Shown here piece by piece: positions 1 to 10,880 of a DNA stretch of 64,000 nucleotides (position 1 is its first letter; each line of letters starts with the position of its first letter). The translations under genes and the position numbers were made by a program. The notes under the pieces were generated by a model. That model was not told the DNA's origin and did not search any database. It saw only the letters and a program-made list of their open reading frames with translations. Source of the stretch: Dipteronia dyeriana (lineage: Eukaryota; Streptophyta; Magnoliopsida; Sapindales; Sapindaceae); the NCBI GenBank assembly GCA_032871835.1, contig CM065297.1, positions 63,165,253 through 63,229,252 of the forward strand, written 5' to 3'.

Positions 1-131
1 CTGCCGTACGTAACCCATGCCACAACAAATGTGGCTGCGTCTCTTCGCTTGCACGTTTGTTGCTACGGCTTGCACAGTCCCGAACTTGTTCCTGTTGCTC
101 CCAATTCTTCAAACCTTCGAGTATTCGATAC
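1..131 (-). repeat. Family A copia leader (5' UTR) fragment
   Basis: This matches the untranslated leader of the A element at about 27680-27845, including the shared run ending CTTCGAGTxTTCGATAC. It is cut at 131 by the C solo LTR and resumes at 2232. The window starts inside it, so its other end is unknown. It holds GC-richer short motifs around CCATGC and no credible gene. Confidence 0.8.
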
Positions 132-527
132 CGTTGGAACCCCGTTCACAAGTTATGCAGTGGAACTAGGTTTTAAAATTTTTAATACAAATCATAATCT
201 GTATTTGTGACCAGTGAACTTGTGATCGGAATTTTTTTCGGAACTAATACATACAATATGTAACCACAGGAAATTGAAATCGATATAATCAGAAGAACAT
301 ACCAACGTTTGGAGGCTCCTTCACTTTACGTTATGCTTCTGTCTGAACCACTCGATCTTCCTCGCTATCTCCCGGGACTGGTAACTACGTGTGGGCACAT
401 CACGGTCTCAGGAACTTGAATGGAGGAAGTGGAGAGAATTGAAGAAACTCTTTCTTCAATGTGTTTCAAAAAACACACAAAAACATTAAACAATATATAT
501 ATCTATAGCATGCTTCGTTTTTCACCA

Positions 528-564
<37 letters not shown>

Positions 565-638
565 TATATCACTATCTCGCCTGCTCTTGCTTTTTCTTTC
601 ATAAAAAATATATATTTCTTGCCTGCTTCGTTTTTCAC

Positions 639-678
<40 letters not shown>

Positions 679-2231
679 TATTTTATTTGCCTCTGGTATA
701 TGTTTCACAAATATATACGCCTCTGCTATATATCTCACAAAATATATACTCCTTTGCTAAAAAATATATATATATCATATGTGTATCAAGTATTTGTATC
801 CTATGCAAATTCTTCTTTTGACTATTGTTTCATGTGCACACACCAATTTGCATCCAATGCAATCTCTTGTGTTATTAATTGATATATATCTTTTAATTAT
901 CCTTTTCAAATATATCTAATAAATTAAAAGAGATCATAAGTATTTTAAATTTAAACTTAAATTTAAATACTTAGATACATAATTTAGTAAAAATAAAATA
1001 ATCCTTTTATTTTATCTTCAAATAAATCCATATATCAACTAACACCCACCAATTAATAGTTAATTAATAATTCTTTACTATCAATGTAATTAAATAATCT
1101 AATTAATTTAACTATAAACATTTATTTATTAAATAATCTCATTATTCAATTACCGAATAAACATGTGTCACTTTTGTAACACAATTAATTGGACAATCCA
1201 ATTAATTAACCGTGACCTAAATCGATCGGGCTAGCAAAGGGGACCTAATGGACCCACAGTATTTTGAACTCCAATAATCCTTGTAATCATTAATTAAACT
1301 CTCTAATAAATATTATTTGATTATTAACTACGGTGTTATTCCATTAAAAACCTGAAGCTGCACTCTCTCAATTGTAGACGCTTTTACACAGACTTATACA
1401 ACTCGGTGTTCATCGATATAGCTATTACATATGGTGTGATCCTCCACCGTAGTTCATAATTAGAGCTGGGTCATAATGTCTATTATACCCCTCTAATTAC
1501 ATATATCATTTAAGTATTGTTGATTCTCTAATGGACAATAAATCCTATTTCCTTACGGAATTAGAAGAGCGCTCATATTGTCCAAGCCCCGAATCAACCC
1601 TTAAGGGAACTACCATATACTTCTCACAAGAAGGAGTGGATTCCACTATTGTGTACAAACCTTCCCAGCCACAAGCCAAACCGCAATCCTAACATACGAA
1701 GTATATTGATCAGGAAATGCATCGACCTCATCCATGGTATATCAAAGACCACGATTTAACCTGGAGGAGTCGATAAGACACTCAGGATTAAGAGCACCCA
1801 CATATAGTCATCATTTGTTGATATATATGAATCTCATCTGTAAAAGGATCTTGGTGAGAGGTTCATGTAGATCATGTCCCAGTTCTATACGATCACATTA
1901 TACAAGGTGCCTCCATTCTCATATCTTCATATGAATGATTCAGGATAGAATCACTGTACATTACAGAATGGACCGCAGCTAAAGATTAACCACAAATAAA
2001 GTACCCAGCTTTATTTGCTATCTATGGAATCTTTAGATTCCACGTCTCTTACTGTATCCATCTATATATGACACTCATATACACAGTTCGAGATTGCATC
2101 CTGCAATCTTGGATGATAATATATGCACAAGTCATAAAATAAACAACACAACAAAAATGAATTGAATTTTTCGTTTTATTTATTTCATAAATCCATTTAA
2201 AAATTACATCTTTAGGGCATAAACCCCAACA
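132..2231 (-). mobile_element. Family C solo LTR (C1)
   Basis: On the minus strand it runs from TGTTGGGGTT to GGGGTTCCAACG, the last base pair of the usual TG..CA end being mutated. It is flanked by near-identical 5-bp duplications, GATAC at 127-131 and GACAC at 2232-2236, and the uninterrupted site can be read at about 27836-27850 in another A leader. It aligns along its length with the plus-strand copy at 10881-12845. There is no internal region, so it is a solo LTR left by LTR-LTR recombination. The lineage is not determined because no family C pol is present in the window. Confidence 0.9.
487..780. repeat. AT dinucleotide runs and short tandem units inside C1
   Basis: Long (TA)n tracts at about 525-553 and 641-676 alternate with copies of a unit containing CTGCTTCGTTTTTCAC. 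The other C LTR at 10881-12845 lacks this expansion, so it arose after the two copies separated. The apparent ORFs across it, rich in Ile and Tyr, are artefacts of the TA repeat. Confidence 0.75.
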
Positions 2232-2661
2232 GACACTTGAATGTGTTATAGAAGAATTTAAAATAAAAAAAATACTGTAATTTTTTTTATTACAACAAGT
2301 GCAGTTTTTTTTATTACAACTAGTGCAGTTTTTTTTTTAAATTACAACAACAAAATAAAATAAAAAATTAGCAACTACCAAAAAGGTAATTATGGCGATA
2401 ATAGATCACCATTCTTGTTACAATCTCAAAACAAAAATACATTGAAATTCTAGAACAAAATTGAGCAATAACAAACCACATATAAAACATATATATATAT
2501 ATATATATCCATACATTCCAATGTAAATATATATATATATATATATATGAATACCTAGAGTGCCATCTCTTTCTAAAACATACATATATACAATAAAAAG
2601 AAAAAGATTCATGAACACATACATCAATTAATCAAAGGTAAAACCAGGCTCTGATACCAAT
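2232..2661 (-). repeat. Family A leader, continuation, with primer-binding site
   Basis: This is the continuation of the leader after the C1 insertion and matches about 27846-28233. The minus strand carries the primer-binding site TGGTATCAGAGCC at 2647-2659, complementary to the 3' end of initiator-Met tRNA, as is usual in plant copia elements. (TA)n tracts lie at about 2491-2550. No coding region is seen. Confidence 0.85.
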
Positions 2662-2732
2662 TGTAGGGAAAAAAACGGTTCAAAACACAACGAAAGCGTG
2701 AAAAATCAAAAATTAGGGCACCCCTTAGCTCT
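2662..2732 (-). repeat. Stub of a family A LTR
   Basis: About 70 bp of the terminal part of an A LTR, beginning TGTAGGGAAA in plus orientation, lies next to a primer-binding site. It then breaks off into a second copy of the A leader, so most of the LTR is missing here. Confidence 0.8.
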
Positions 2733-3320
2733 TTAAAAGGCTACCGTGGGCAGCCCATGGGTTCCATAGGGCTGCCATGCGCAACCCTTGGCATCCATGG
2801 GGCTTCCGTGCGCAGCCCATGCCACAACAATCATGGCTCATGCTCATTCGCATGCAAGATTGTTGTTATGGCTCGTTTGGTCCCAAACTTGTTCCGGTTG
2901 CTACCAATTCTTCAAACCTTCGAGTCTTCGATACTTTAATGTATTGCAGAAGAATTTTAAATAATAAAATACTACAGTTTTTTTTAATACAATATTTTTC
3001 TTCAACATTTTTATTACAGTAGCAAAATAAATAAAAAACTTAGCAACAACAAAGAAGGAAATTATGGCGATGATAGGTCACCCTTCTTGTTACAATTTCA
3101 AAACAAAAATACATTGAAATTCTAGGACCAAAATTGAGCAACAACAATCCTCATATTAAAACATATATATATATATGTATCCATACATTCCAATGTAAAT
3201 ATATATTCGAATACCTAGAGTGCCATCTCTCTCTAAAACATGCATATTAACAGTAAGAGAAATAGATTCACGTACATATACATCAATTAATCAAGGGTAC
3301 AACCAGGCTCTGATACCAAT
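2733..3320 (-). repeat. Second copy of family A leader with primer-binding site
   Basis: This leader repeats the content of 1-131 plus 2232-2661 in the same order. It ends with its own TGGTATCAGAGCC site on the minus strand at 3306-3318, followed directly by a full-size LTR. Short ORFs here, for example 2757-3022, are not conserved as proteins among the leader copies. Confidence 0.8.
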
Positions 3321-5555
3321 TGTAGGGAAAAATCGGTTCAAAACGTAGCGAAAGCGTAAGATTAGGTTTTGATATATTTAAAAAATTTCCCTTTAATAGA
3401 AAGAACCTTAATCCTAGTTTAATTGACGTATATTAAAAGTATCGTACCTTTTTCTCATGACGATTAAACTAGCGTTGCATTGAATCCGCAAGATTTTCCA
3501 TCCAATCATGAAAGTGAATCACCTAGGAGTATGGGCTCCCTTTTTTTGAATTGTATGCTTGAGGATGGACTCAAACAAAATCTTTTTCTTTGTTAGTCAC
3601 AATAATCCACCAAGAAGAATAACAAAGAACGTTAGGTCACATGTGAATTATCAATCAATTTTATTGAAACTCGCGTGAACCTTGATTCGATATTATACAC
3701 AAAAACCTTTTGATGTAAAGGCTACAAGTGCACTATTGAAAACAAAACGTTCTTTCTTCCTTTTCTTCTTTGCCGAATTTTCACACTATCTCTATGAGTT
3801 GATCGAATTTTGTCTAGAGCAAAAAACTAAATTTTTCTCTCTCAAAGTTCTACGGTGGCCAAAATCATTCTTTTTAAAAAGTAATGTGCTTGGCCACAAT
3901 TAATTGGTTTATATATATAGGTACATAAATCCTTTCCTAAAGAGGATTTACTTGGTGGGTAAGAATCCTATCTCTAGGTGGATTTGCTTGGTGACAAAGA
4001 ATCATTTTTCAAAAAAGATTTCTTTTCCACACCAAGACTCCTAATCCAACTCAAATAGTTTATTTATTCAATAACCAATTAATTAATATAATTAAATTGT
4101 GACTAAATCAAAAACTTCCTAATATAAATCAATTACTTCCTAAATTAACTAGATAATTAAATTCCTATGATTTATCTACTTATCAAATGTAGTATTTGAT
4201 ACTTATCATATTACCAACAAAAATATGACTCTAGGAGACCATCTCCCACTAGGAAAAAGATTTTGACTTTTATTTATTTATTTAATTAATTTCTATTTAC
4301 ATAAATAATAAAATAAAAAAATATATATAAGACTAATAAAAAGTCCATTGCCTCCCAAGCCAATGTATACCGGCCAATATTGTTTTTTTCTATTTTATTA
4401 AATCCATTTAACCTTAATAAAAGGTCCATATGTGAACCTGACCCATTCTTACAAAAAGAAACAGGTCCACATGCCTTAAAACAATTCAAGATGGACCCAT
4501 AAATTGGTCCGGTAGAATATATCAAGTGATCCATGCAAGTTCGTGTGGATAAGGGATCTTGGCGGGCTATCTAAATTTAAGCTCCAACAAACATAACCTA
4601 ATCACAATCAACAAATGATCCACTTAGGTCCGATCTAATATTTTTAGTTTATTCCACTAACTAACTAAAATTGAACTCTTAAATAAAGATAGAATAAGTT
4701 AATATTGCTCATTTATACCCTAGATAATCTTAATGGAGAAAGTGTATCCTCGTGAGGAATATCAGTAATCGCGAAGAGATCATAGACCGCATATAGCTCT
4801 CCAAGTTACCATATTTACTCATATGACCACATTTTGAACTTGGATATTTTGACTTGTCCATAAGCCATATTTCATTAGACACTATTGAATACTTAACGTT
4901 AAGATTAAGTATCCAATAACTCAAAACATCCATATGATGATATTCTACTCTCTTTTAGTAGATGGAGCCATGATGTCCATTTCTATAAATGAAGTCCTCT
5001 ATCGATTAACAAATGAATACCACCAAACTATCGAGGATAGACTGTGTTATATAATCATAGTCATTGATAGCTCAAATGATAACACTTGCAACCATAAGTC
5101 CATCATTTATCTCCGGATTGAGATAGACTCTCTGATTATCTTCAAGTGAAAACTCATATCCATTGACGGTTCTGGATAAAGTATCTCACTGTGATCCTAT
5201 TAAATGCACCTATTGCACTGGATTATTTTGCCAAAAGACACCACACTTTGATGATTTTAGACCCATCATAACACATTTGATCCCACTCTAATGCTAGCAA
5301 AAGAATTTAAAACTTTAACAAGATAAAGGCATCCAACCTTTATCTTAAGTTATGAATATTATTCAAGACTAACTAAAGAATTGTGTCTACCTCATACATA
5401 TCCAGATATACGAACAATTCTTCTTTTCTCATAGTCTTTTGACCTTATCATTATTAAGTTTTGACAATTATAATAATTAAACTATAAATGTTATAAGATT
5501 TGTTAAACTAGAAATCACTTTTTTTAATATGAAAATATTGTTAAATATTACACTT
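3321..5555 (-). repeat. Family A LTR (5' LTR of a minus-strand copia)
   Basis: It starts TGTAGGGAAAAATCGG next to a primer-binding site and aligns with the LTRs at 20977-23387, 28234-30328 and 53144-55370. The terminal 30 or so bases, expected to read GAGCATAATCCTAACA, are absent because the sequence switches to the 3' region of gypsy element D near 5555. It belongs to the short LTR subtype, with one block of the AATCCTTTCCTAA-type repeats at about 3925-4040. Confidence 0.85.
4730..4933 (-). other. Small ORF inside family A LTR
   Basis: A 67-codon frame in the element's sense direction, lacking stops here and in four further A LTR copies (22533-22736, 29474-29698, 31153-31377, 54515-54739). 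In the other copies it is up to 74 codons. No family is recognised. Substitutions change amino acids freely, and an overlapping antisense frame is open as well, so it is probably a chance frame kept open by low divergence. It is recorded because it recurs. Confidence 0.25.
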
Positions 5556-6371
5556 CTTTGTCATAGTCTGTGGCTTGGACCATCCCCGTATCAAGACTTA
5601 GGCGAAATAGCATGTTGTAATTGCCTGGACACCTAAGATATCCCTTTGTCATGGTACCTTGGTTTTCAGGTGATGGCTTGGCTGAGGTTATCATTGTCAT
5701 CACTTCAAGTCTCATGTGCCTGCCTAGTATAAACAAACCATGATGACACAAGACAACTTTAAAACAGGTGAAAGATTAAACTTGATGAATTAAGTGATCG
5801 ATACTAGGTTACCGAGGTACTCGGTCTAGGTGGTCCTCGTGGGACATTCTATCACACTAGCTTCTCTTTCTGGGATAATTGAGGTACCAGCTATTCCTAT
5901 TTTTAGGAATTTTGGTAAGTAGGAGAAAGATTTGGATGAACTATTTTAAGTACCCACTTCCTTGCACTTGGAATGTACCATATCATGGTGATCTTAAGCT
6001 AGTGAGCAACTATGCATTTACACTTAGATCATTCTTACGGGTGGTAGCACAACCAAGTCATCAGGAACGACGTTTTGGCTGTCTTGGTCTCATGATCTGG
6101 CTAGTAACTATGCACTTACGCTCAGACCCTTCATTAGGGGTTCGTCCGACCAAGGGCATCAAGAGTGCTATCTAGCTATCTTGGTCACTGAGATCAGGCT
6201 AGCAATTATACACTTATGCTCAGACCTTTCTCGGTAGGGGTGGTGCCAGGTTGAGGCATCAGGGTAGCCATATGGCTTTCCTGATTTACAGTGATTATAG
6301 CTGATTACCATTGTTGAAAACATGGATAAATGGAGATGGAGAAACAAATGGAGACTTTATTGATGATAAAA
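5556..6371 (-). repeat. 3' untranslated region of element D with 98-bp tandem repeat
   Basis: About three diverged copies of a unit of about 98 bp lie at roughly 5965-6275. The landmark TATGCATTTA, TATGCACTTA and TATACACTTA recurs at 6011, 6109 and 6207. The rest of this stretch shows no coding signal or LTR similarity. Tat-lineage elements are known to carry tandem repeats between integrase and the 3' LTR. Confidence 0.65.
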
Positions 6372-7569
6372 TTAGGAGTACAATGCTTGTGAGGTACATA
6401 TACCAATACTTATCCTAGTTTGAGTAGGAGTATGTTCTTCTACGGGGTAAAACCTCTTGAGGTGGTCTTCATTCCAAGTATGGTCGATACGATGCCCATC
6501 CATGTCTTCTAGCTTGTAGGCCCCGTTCCTAACGACTACCTTCACCAGGTAGGGACGTTCACAGTTTGGGGCTAGTACTCCATCTGACTGGGTTCTGATG
6601 TTCTGGGTAACCTTCTGGATCATTAGGTCCCTTCCCTTGAAACTGCAGGCTTTAACTTCCTTGTTGAAGTACCTCATGATCCTGCTTTGTAATCGTAACG
6701 TTTTCCTCTACCTCTATTTTTTCTTCCAACAGGTCTAACTTGTCCCTTAGCTTGACCTTGTTGCTCTCTGGCTTGAAATGTTGAACCGTGAATGAAGTTA
6801 ACTTGTGCTCGATAGATAGGACTGCCTCTACCCCGAAAGCCAAAGAGTAAAGAGTTTCTCTGGTCCTGATCCTCTATTGGTACAGTATGTCTAGAGTACA
6901 TCGTGGAGCTCATCGGCCTATTTACCCTTCTTCTGTTGCAACTTCTTCTTCAAGAGCTTCTTAATTTACTTATTGGTAGCTTCTACTAGGCCATTGGTTT
7001 TGGGATAAGCTATCGATGCAAAGTGGGGATCAATTCCAAGTTCATCTTAGAAATCCTTGAACCGTGCATTATCAAACTTCTTACCGAGATCAGTAATATT
7101 TGCCATTGGGGTACCAAATCTGCAAATAACATTTTTTGTAATAAAGTTAATGGTGTTTTCCTCTGTTATCTTAGATAGCGATCCCACTTCCACCCATCAG
7201 GTGAAGTAGTCGATCACGATTATAGCATGCTTGGCCTGACTAGAAGCAATGGGTAGCGGTCCAATCAAATCAACCCCCCTTATGCCAAAGGGATAGGGTG
7301 AGCTGATTGAGGAGAGACGCTTCGGAGGAAGATGATTCAAATTTGATGTCCTCTAGCAAGGTCCACATGATTGTACAAATTTCTCACATAATGGGGCATA
7401 GTTGGCTAGTGGTAGCCCATACGAAGCACTTGATAGGCCAGTGCCTCTCTTTTAGTATGGTTCCCACATTCCCCCTAGTGAACCTCCTTAAGTGCCTAGC
7501 TAGCATCATCGGGATGTAAGCATTGGAGAATGGGGAGAGACTTTCCTCTGCGGTAGAGGTATCTATCAA
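6372..7569 (-). pseudogene. Integrase of element D (Tat lineage), broken
   Basis: Frames on the minus strand give, in order, a core start containing VDLIGPLP near 7275, the second core segment with NITDLGKKFDN near 7080-7115 and NGLVEATNK near 6985, then a C-terminal chromatin-binding segment ending GAYKLEDMDG...HLKRFYPVEE. All three catalytic acidic residues (D, D, E) can be read. The flanking residues depart from the family norm, for example ITDLG where ITDNG is usual. Frameshifts at about 6675 and 6910 and stops in the core mean no integrase can be made. The enzyme would have inserted the element's cDNA in the nucleus. Confidence 0.85.
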
Positions 7570-7699
7570 CCAGGTAATAGTGGACTGAGGTCTATTTGAG
7601 CTTTCGAGCTTGATCTGGGTCCTTTAGGAACTTTCTTTTTTGGAGGAAAGCAACTGTCAGGTCCATCTAGCATGGGTGGTGATCAACTAGGCTAACTTC

Positions 7700-8560
7700 T
7701 TTGCTAGTTGCTATGCTGGATTGGGAAATTACCTGGAGAGGTACACCTTTTTGGTTGGTCTATCCCCTATTAGCAGCTATCTTATTCAGGATGTCTACTC
7801 GATGATTATTTTGGAGAGGAATCTACTCAATCTTAAATCCCCTAAATCGGCATTGAGCAGCTAGATTAATCTGAGGTAAGTTGTTATATCGTCACCCTTC
7901 GCCTGGTATATCACGGTGACCTGGTTGACAATAAGCTGGGAATCACTCTTCACATGGAGGTAGTCAGCCCCCAATCCAACAGCTACTCTCATTCTAGCTA
8001 GAAGGGCTTCATACTCAGTTTCACTATTGGTGGCCTTGATTTAAAACCTGATGTAGTGGCAACATTTCATTTTTCCCAAATCAATTAGGACGATACCTGC
8101 CTGCTTCACTAGATAATCCATCAATATAGAGGATCCAGACCTCTTGGTTAGCTAGCTAATCCTCGAGCTCTCGATCTTTCTGAGGGTTATAGTTTGGGTT
8201 TACGTAGGTACCATGAGTAGAAAGGGCTAAGAACTCGACCATAAAATCTACTAACGCATGGGACTTGATGGTAGTCCTCATCTTGTACCTTATGTCAAAC
8301 TAAGTGAGTTTGAGAGCCCAAAGTACTAACCTCCTAGATATGTCTGACCTGTGTAAAAACTAGTGGAGAGGTTGATCGGTACCACCGTGACCGTATGATC
8401 CTAGAATAAGGATAGAGCTTCCTCGCCGAGGTCACTAAGGTGAAAGCGAGCTTCTCCATGAGAGTGTAATTCTTGGCGTGGCTCATATAGTAGATAGGCT
8501 GCTTAACCCCATCTCCATATTCTTTAATCAAGGTTCCGCTCATTGCTATATCAGATACTG
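7700..8560 (-). pseudogene. RNase H and extra RNase H of element D, broken
   Basis: The pol RNase H is seen at about 8334-8560 on the minus strand, with QPIYYMSHA and LAFTLVTSARKLYPY. Downstream, about 7860-8170, the second RNase H is recognisable from ATNSETEYEALLARMRVA and KSDSQLIVNQV, matching the archaeal-like RNase H that Tat elements acquired. The two are joined by a tether region. Stops and shifts interrupt both. Their role would be to degrade the RNA strand of the RNA/DNA hybrid. Confidence 0.8.
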
Positions 8561-9560
8561 CTAGGTAGATCTATAACTCCTTCCCGAGTACCGGTTTGAC
8601 TAGTAGTGGTGGGATGGCTAGGTACTTCTTCACGGCCTGCTCACTATCATGGTCCTACTTTAATTTTTTCCCTTGTTTAATAGCCTTGCAAAAGGATACG
8701 CACTTTTTGGTAGATCGTGATATGAAAATATTGAGCGTTACTACTCAATTGGTTAATACTAGTACCTGTTTGAGGGAGCTATGGGATTCCAAGTCCAAGA
8801 TGGCTCTGATCTTCTCGGGGTTCACTTTAAATCCCCTCTCATGTACCATGAATCCTAGGAACTTCCCTACAGTTACCCTGAAGGCACACTTGGTGGAGTT
8901 CAACCTCATCTGGTTATCTCTAATGATTTAGAAAGTTCAGCAGAGGTGATCCTGGTATTGGTCGGCCACATAAAACTTAGTGATCATGTCATCTATATAA
9001 ACCTCAATTGTCTTCCTTATCTTGTGCTTGAACAATTGGTTGACCATTCGCTGGTATATGGCTCCTGCACTCTTGAGGCTAAAGGGTATGACCTTGTAGT
9101 AGTAAGGCCATGGCCAGTGATGAAACTGGTTTTGTCTTGATCTGCGGGGTGCATCATGATCTGATTATACCCCGATAATGCATCCATGAAGCATAAGAGC
9201 TTGTTCCATGTTGTGGAGTCTACAGGCAAGTCAATCTTTAGCAGCATTTTAGACAGGCGCAGTTAAGGTCGGTGTAGTCAACACACATGCCACTTTCTAT
9301 TGGCTTTGGTGACAATATCCACATTAGTGATCCACTCTGGGTATCGAGATTCTCGAATGAACCTAGCTTTCAGTAATTTGTCAACAACTTCCTGTACTAT
9401 AGCATTTCTCACAAGATTGAAATGTCATATCTTCTTTTTAACAGGCTTGAAGGGGGGGTCAACTGCTAGCCGGTAAGCTCCTAAGGAAATCAAGATTTCT
9501 GGCATCTCATCATGAATCCAAGTGAAGATGTCACTACATTCACGGATGTCACTATATTCA
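8560..9560 (-). pseudogene. Reverse transcriptase of element D, broken
   Basis: The minus strand shows LLCFMDALSGYNQIMMHPADQ near 9140-9200 and the catalytic YIDD box at about 8985-8999 in the context IEVYIDDMITKF. The fingers/palm order is normal for gypsy elements. Frameshifts fall between the GYNQI block and the YIDD block, and the frame upstream of 9250 is interrupted. The enzyme would copy the genomic RNA into cDNA in the virus-like particle. Confidence 0.85.
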
Positions 9561-9568
9561 CGGAGCAG

Positions 9569-10290
9569 CTAGATCAATCCATTTTTCACTCTAGCTTCTA
9601 GCGTGACACTGATTTTGACTACCTTGGAATGATCATCCTCCCTGATTGGTACTTCTTCTAATGCATCAACTGGATGGCCACTAGCCCACCCTCTATCTTT
9701 CTCTATCACTTCTTTAGGCAGGATCTCTGACTCGGGCTCTTCCACCTCTACATCAACCTCTTTCATGATGTCTATGGTATCGAGATCCTCCTCTGTCGTC
9801 ATCTATTTCTTTGTAACTTATATCTATAAAAACTGCTTGGTTATGGCCGTTTGGTTAGTTGATACTGTATAACATTTATAGGTTGCCTGCTGACCACTAC
9901 GCACCTCGTCTACCTCGTTTGCCACTAGAAACTTCAAAATGTTATGGTAGACAGACAACACCCTTTTGAGAGCTGATAGGAAAGGCCTCCTGAGGATAGC
10001 ATTATAGGCTGACAAGGTGTCAACTATATCTAAATCCGTCACCAGGTTCTATTGGAGAGGTGTAGTCCTAATGTTCACTAGCAGAATCTTGGACCCAACT
10101 GGTATGATTGAGTCCCCTATGAATCCATAAAATAGGGTAGTGTAACTGTTGTAACACCATTGTTTCAGGTTGAATTTTTCTTGAGTATCCTTGAAAAGCA
10201 TGTCCACGTTGTTACCTATATCAATTAGCACACGGTGGACTAGGCAGTTGGCAATCTGCACCATGACCACCATAGGATCATCGAATGGTT
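9569..10290 (-). pseudogene. Protease and gag-protease linker of element D
   Basis: A retropepsin-like block at 10049-10273 on the minus strand reads IANCLVHRVLIDIGNNVDML followed by LYGFIGDSIIPVGS, the usual Tat protease arrangement. The active-site position reads IDIGNN, so the Asp and Gly survive but the residue between them and the two after them are altered. The frames at 9824-10042 and 9569-9802 continue toward RT, the latter acidic and low in complexity. No single frame spans the domain and RT. Confidence 0.7.
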
Positions 10291-10499
10291 GTATGGTGTT
10301 GCATATGTCCTCTTCAGTGAAAATAATCTGGGTTGATTTGAAGGTCCTTCTCGAGCTCCGATCGACCTAGAAGATACCTTATCCTTCTTCGTTTTAGATA
10401 CCTTCCTAGCATGGTCTTTCGAGAATTTTTAGAGGTCCATACCATGTAGGTCCTCTACTGATGGTGTATGTGACCTGAATTAGTTGCATGTGGTCTTTC

Positions 10500-10880
10500 T
10501 GATCTGCTATTCTCTTTTTTGCATCTTCCCAGATCTTGACCTGTACCTCATTTCTTGTATAGATGTTGTCTCGGACCTATTGGCAGAATTCCACAGTTGC
10601 ACCAAATAGCCACCTCTCACTAGTGTTTTTATCTGGTTACGTAAGCTAAAGCACTCCGAGGTGTTATGCCCCATGTCTTCAAGGAAGTCACAGTATTTAT
10701 TCCGGCTCCTCGTGTCAGATAGTGCTTTCATGGGACTAGGTTTCTAGTGCAATCCCTTATCACGAATGGCGAGGTAGATTATCTCATAGGATACGTTCAG
10801 TAGGGTGTAATGACTATAACTCCTCTCGTCCTAGGCTGCGGGCTACCACTCTCGGTGGAGGTGATGGTCGAGGAGGAGTT
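10500..10880 (-). pseudogene. Gag C-terminal part of element D
   Basis: The minus-strand frame 10507-10731 reads RSRNKYCDFLEDMGHNTSEC then a FSLRNQIKTLVRGGYL segment. This is the C-terminal Tat gag pattern, with a single CCHC-like knuckle (C-x2-F, H, C) followed by a leucine-rich helix. The knuckle's second Cys is missing. Gag would package the RNA. It is separated from its N-terminal part by the C2 solo LTR. Confidence 0.7.

Noticed and set aside
420..882. Two overlapping plus-strand frames rich in Ile/Tyr
   Set aside because: They are translations of TA dinucleotide tracts inside a solo LTR and are absent from the second C copy.
2757..3022. Frames of 60-81 codons in the A leader
   Set aside because: They are not conserved in the other leader copies, which shift frame and carry stops. 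They lie between primer site and gag.
4934..5149. Plus-strand frame of 71 codons recurring at 29678-29893 and 54719-54934
   Set aside because: It is antisense within the A LTR, with no recognisable domain, and is open because the LTR copies are similar. It is not treated as a gene.
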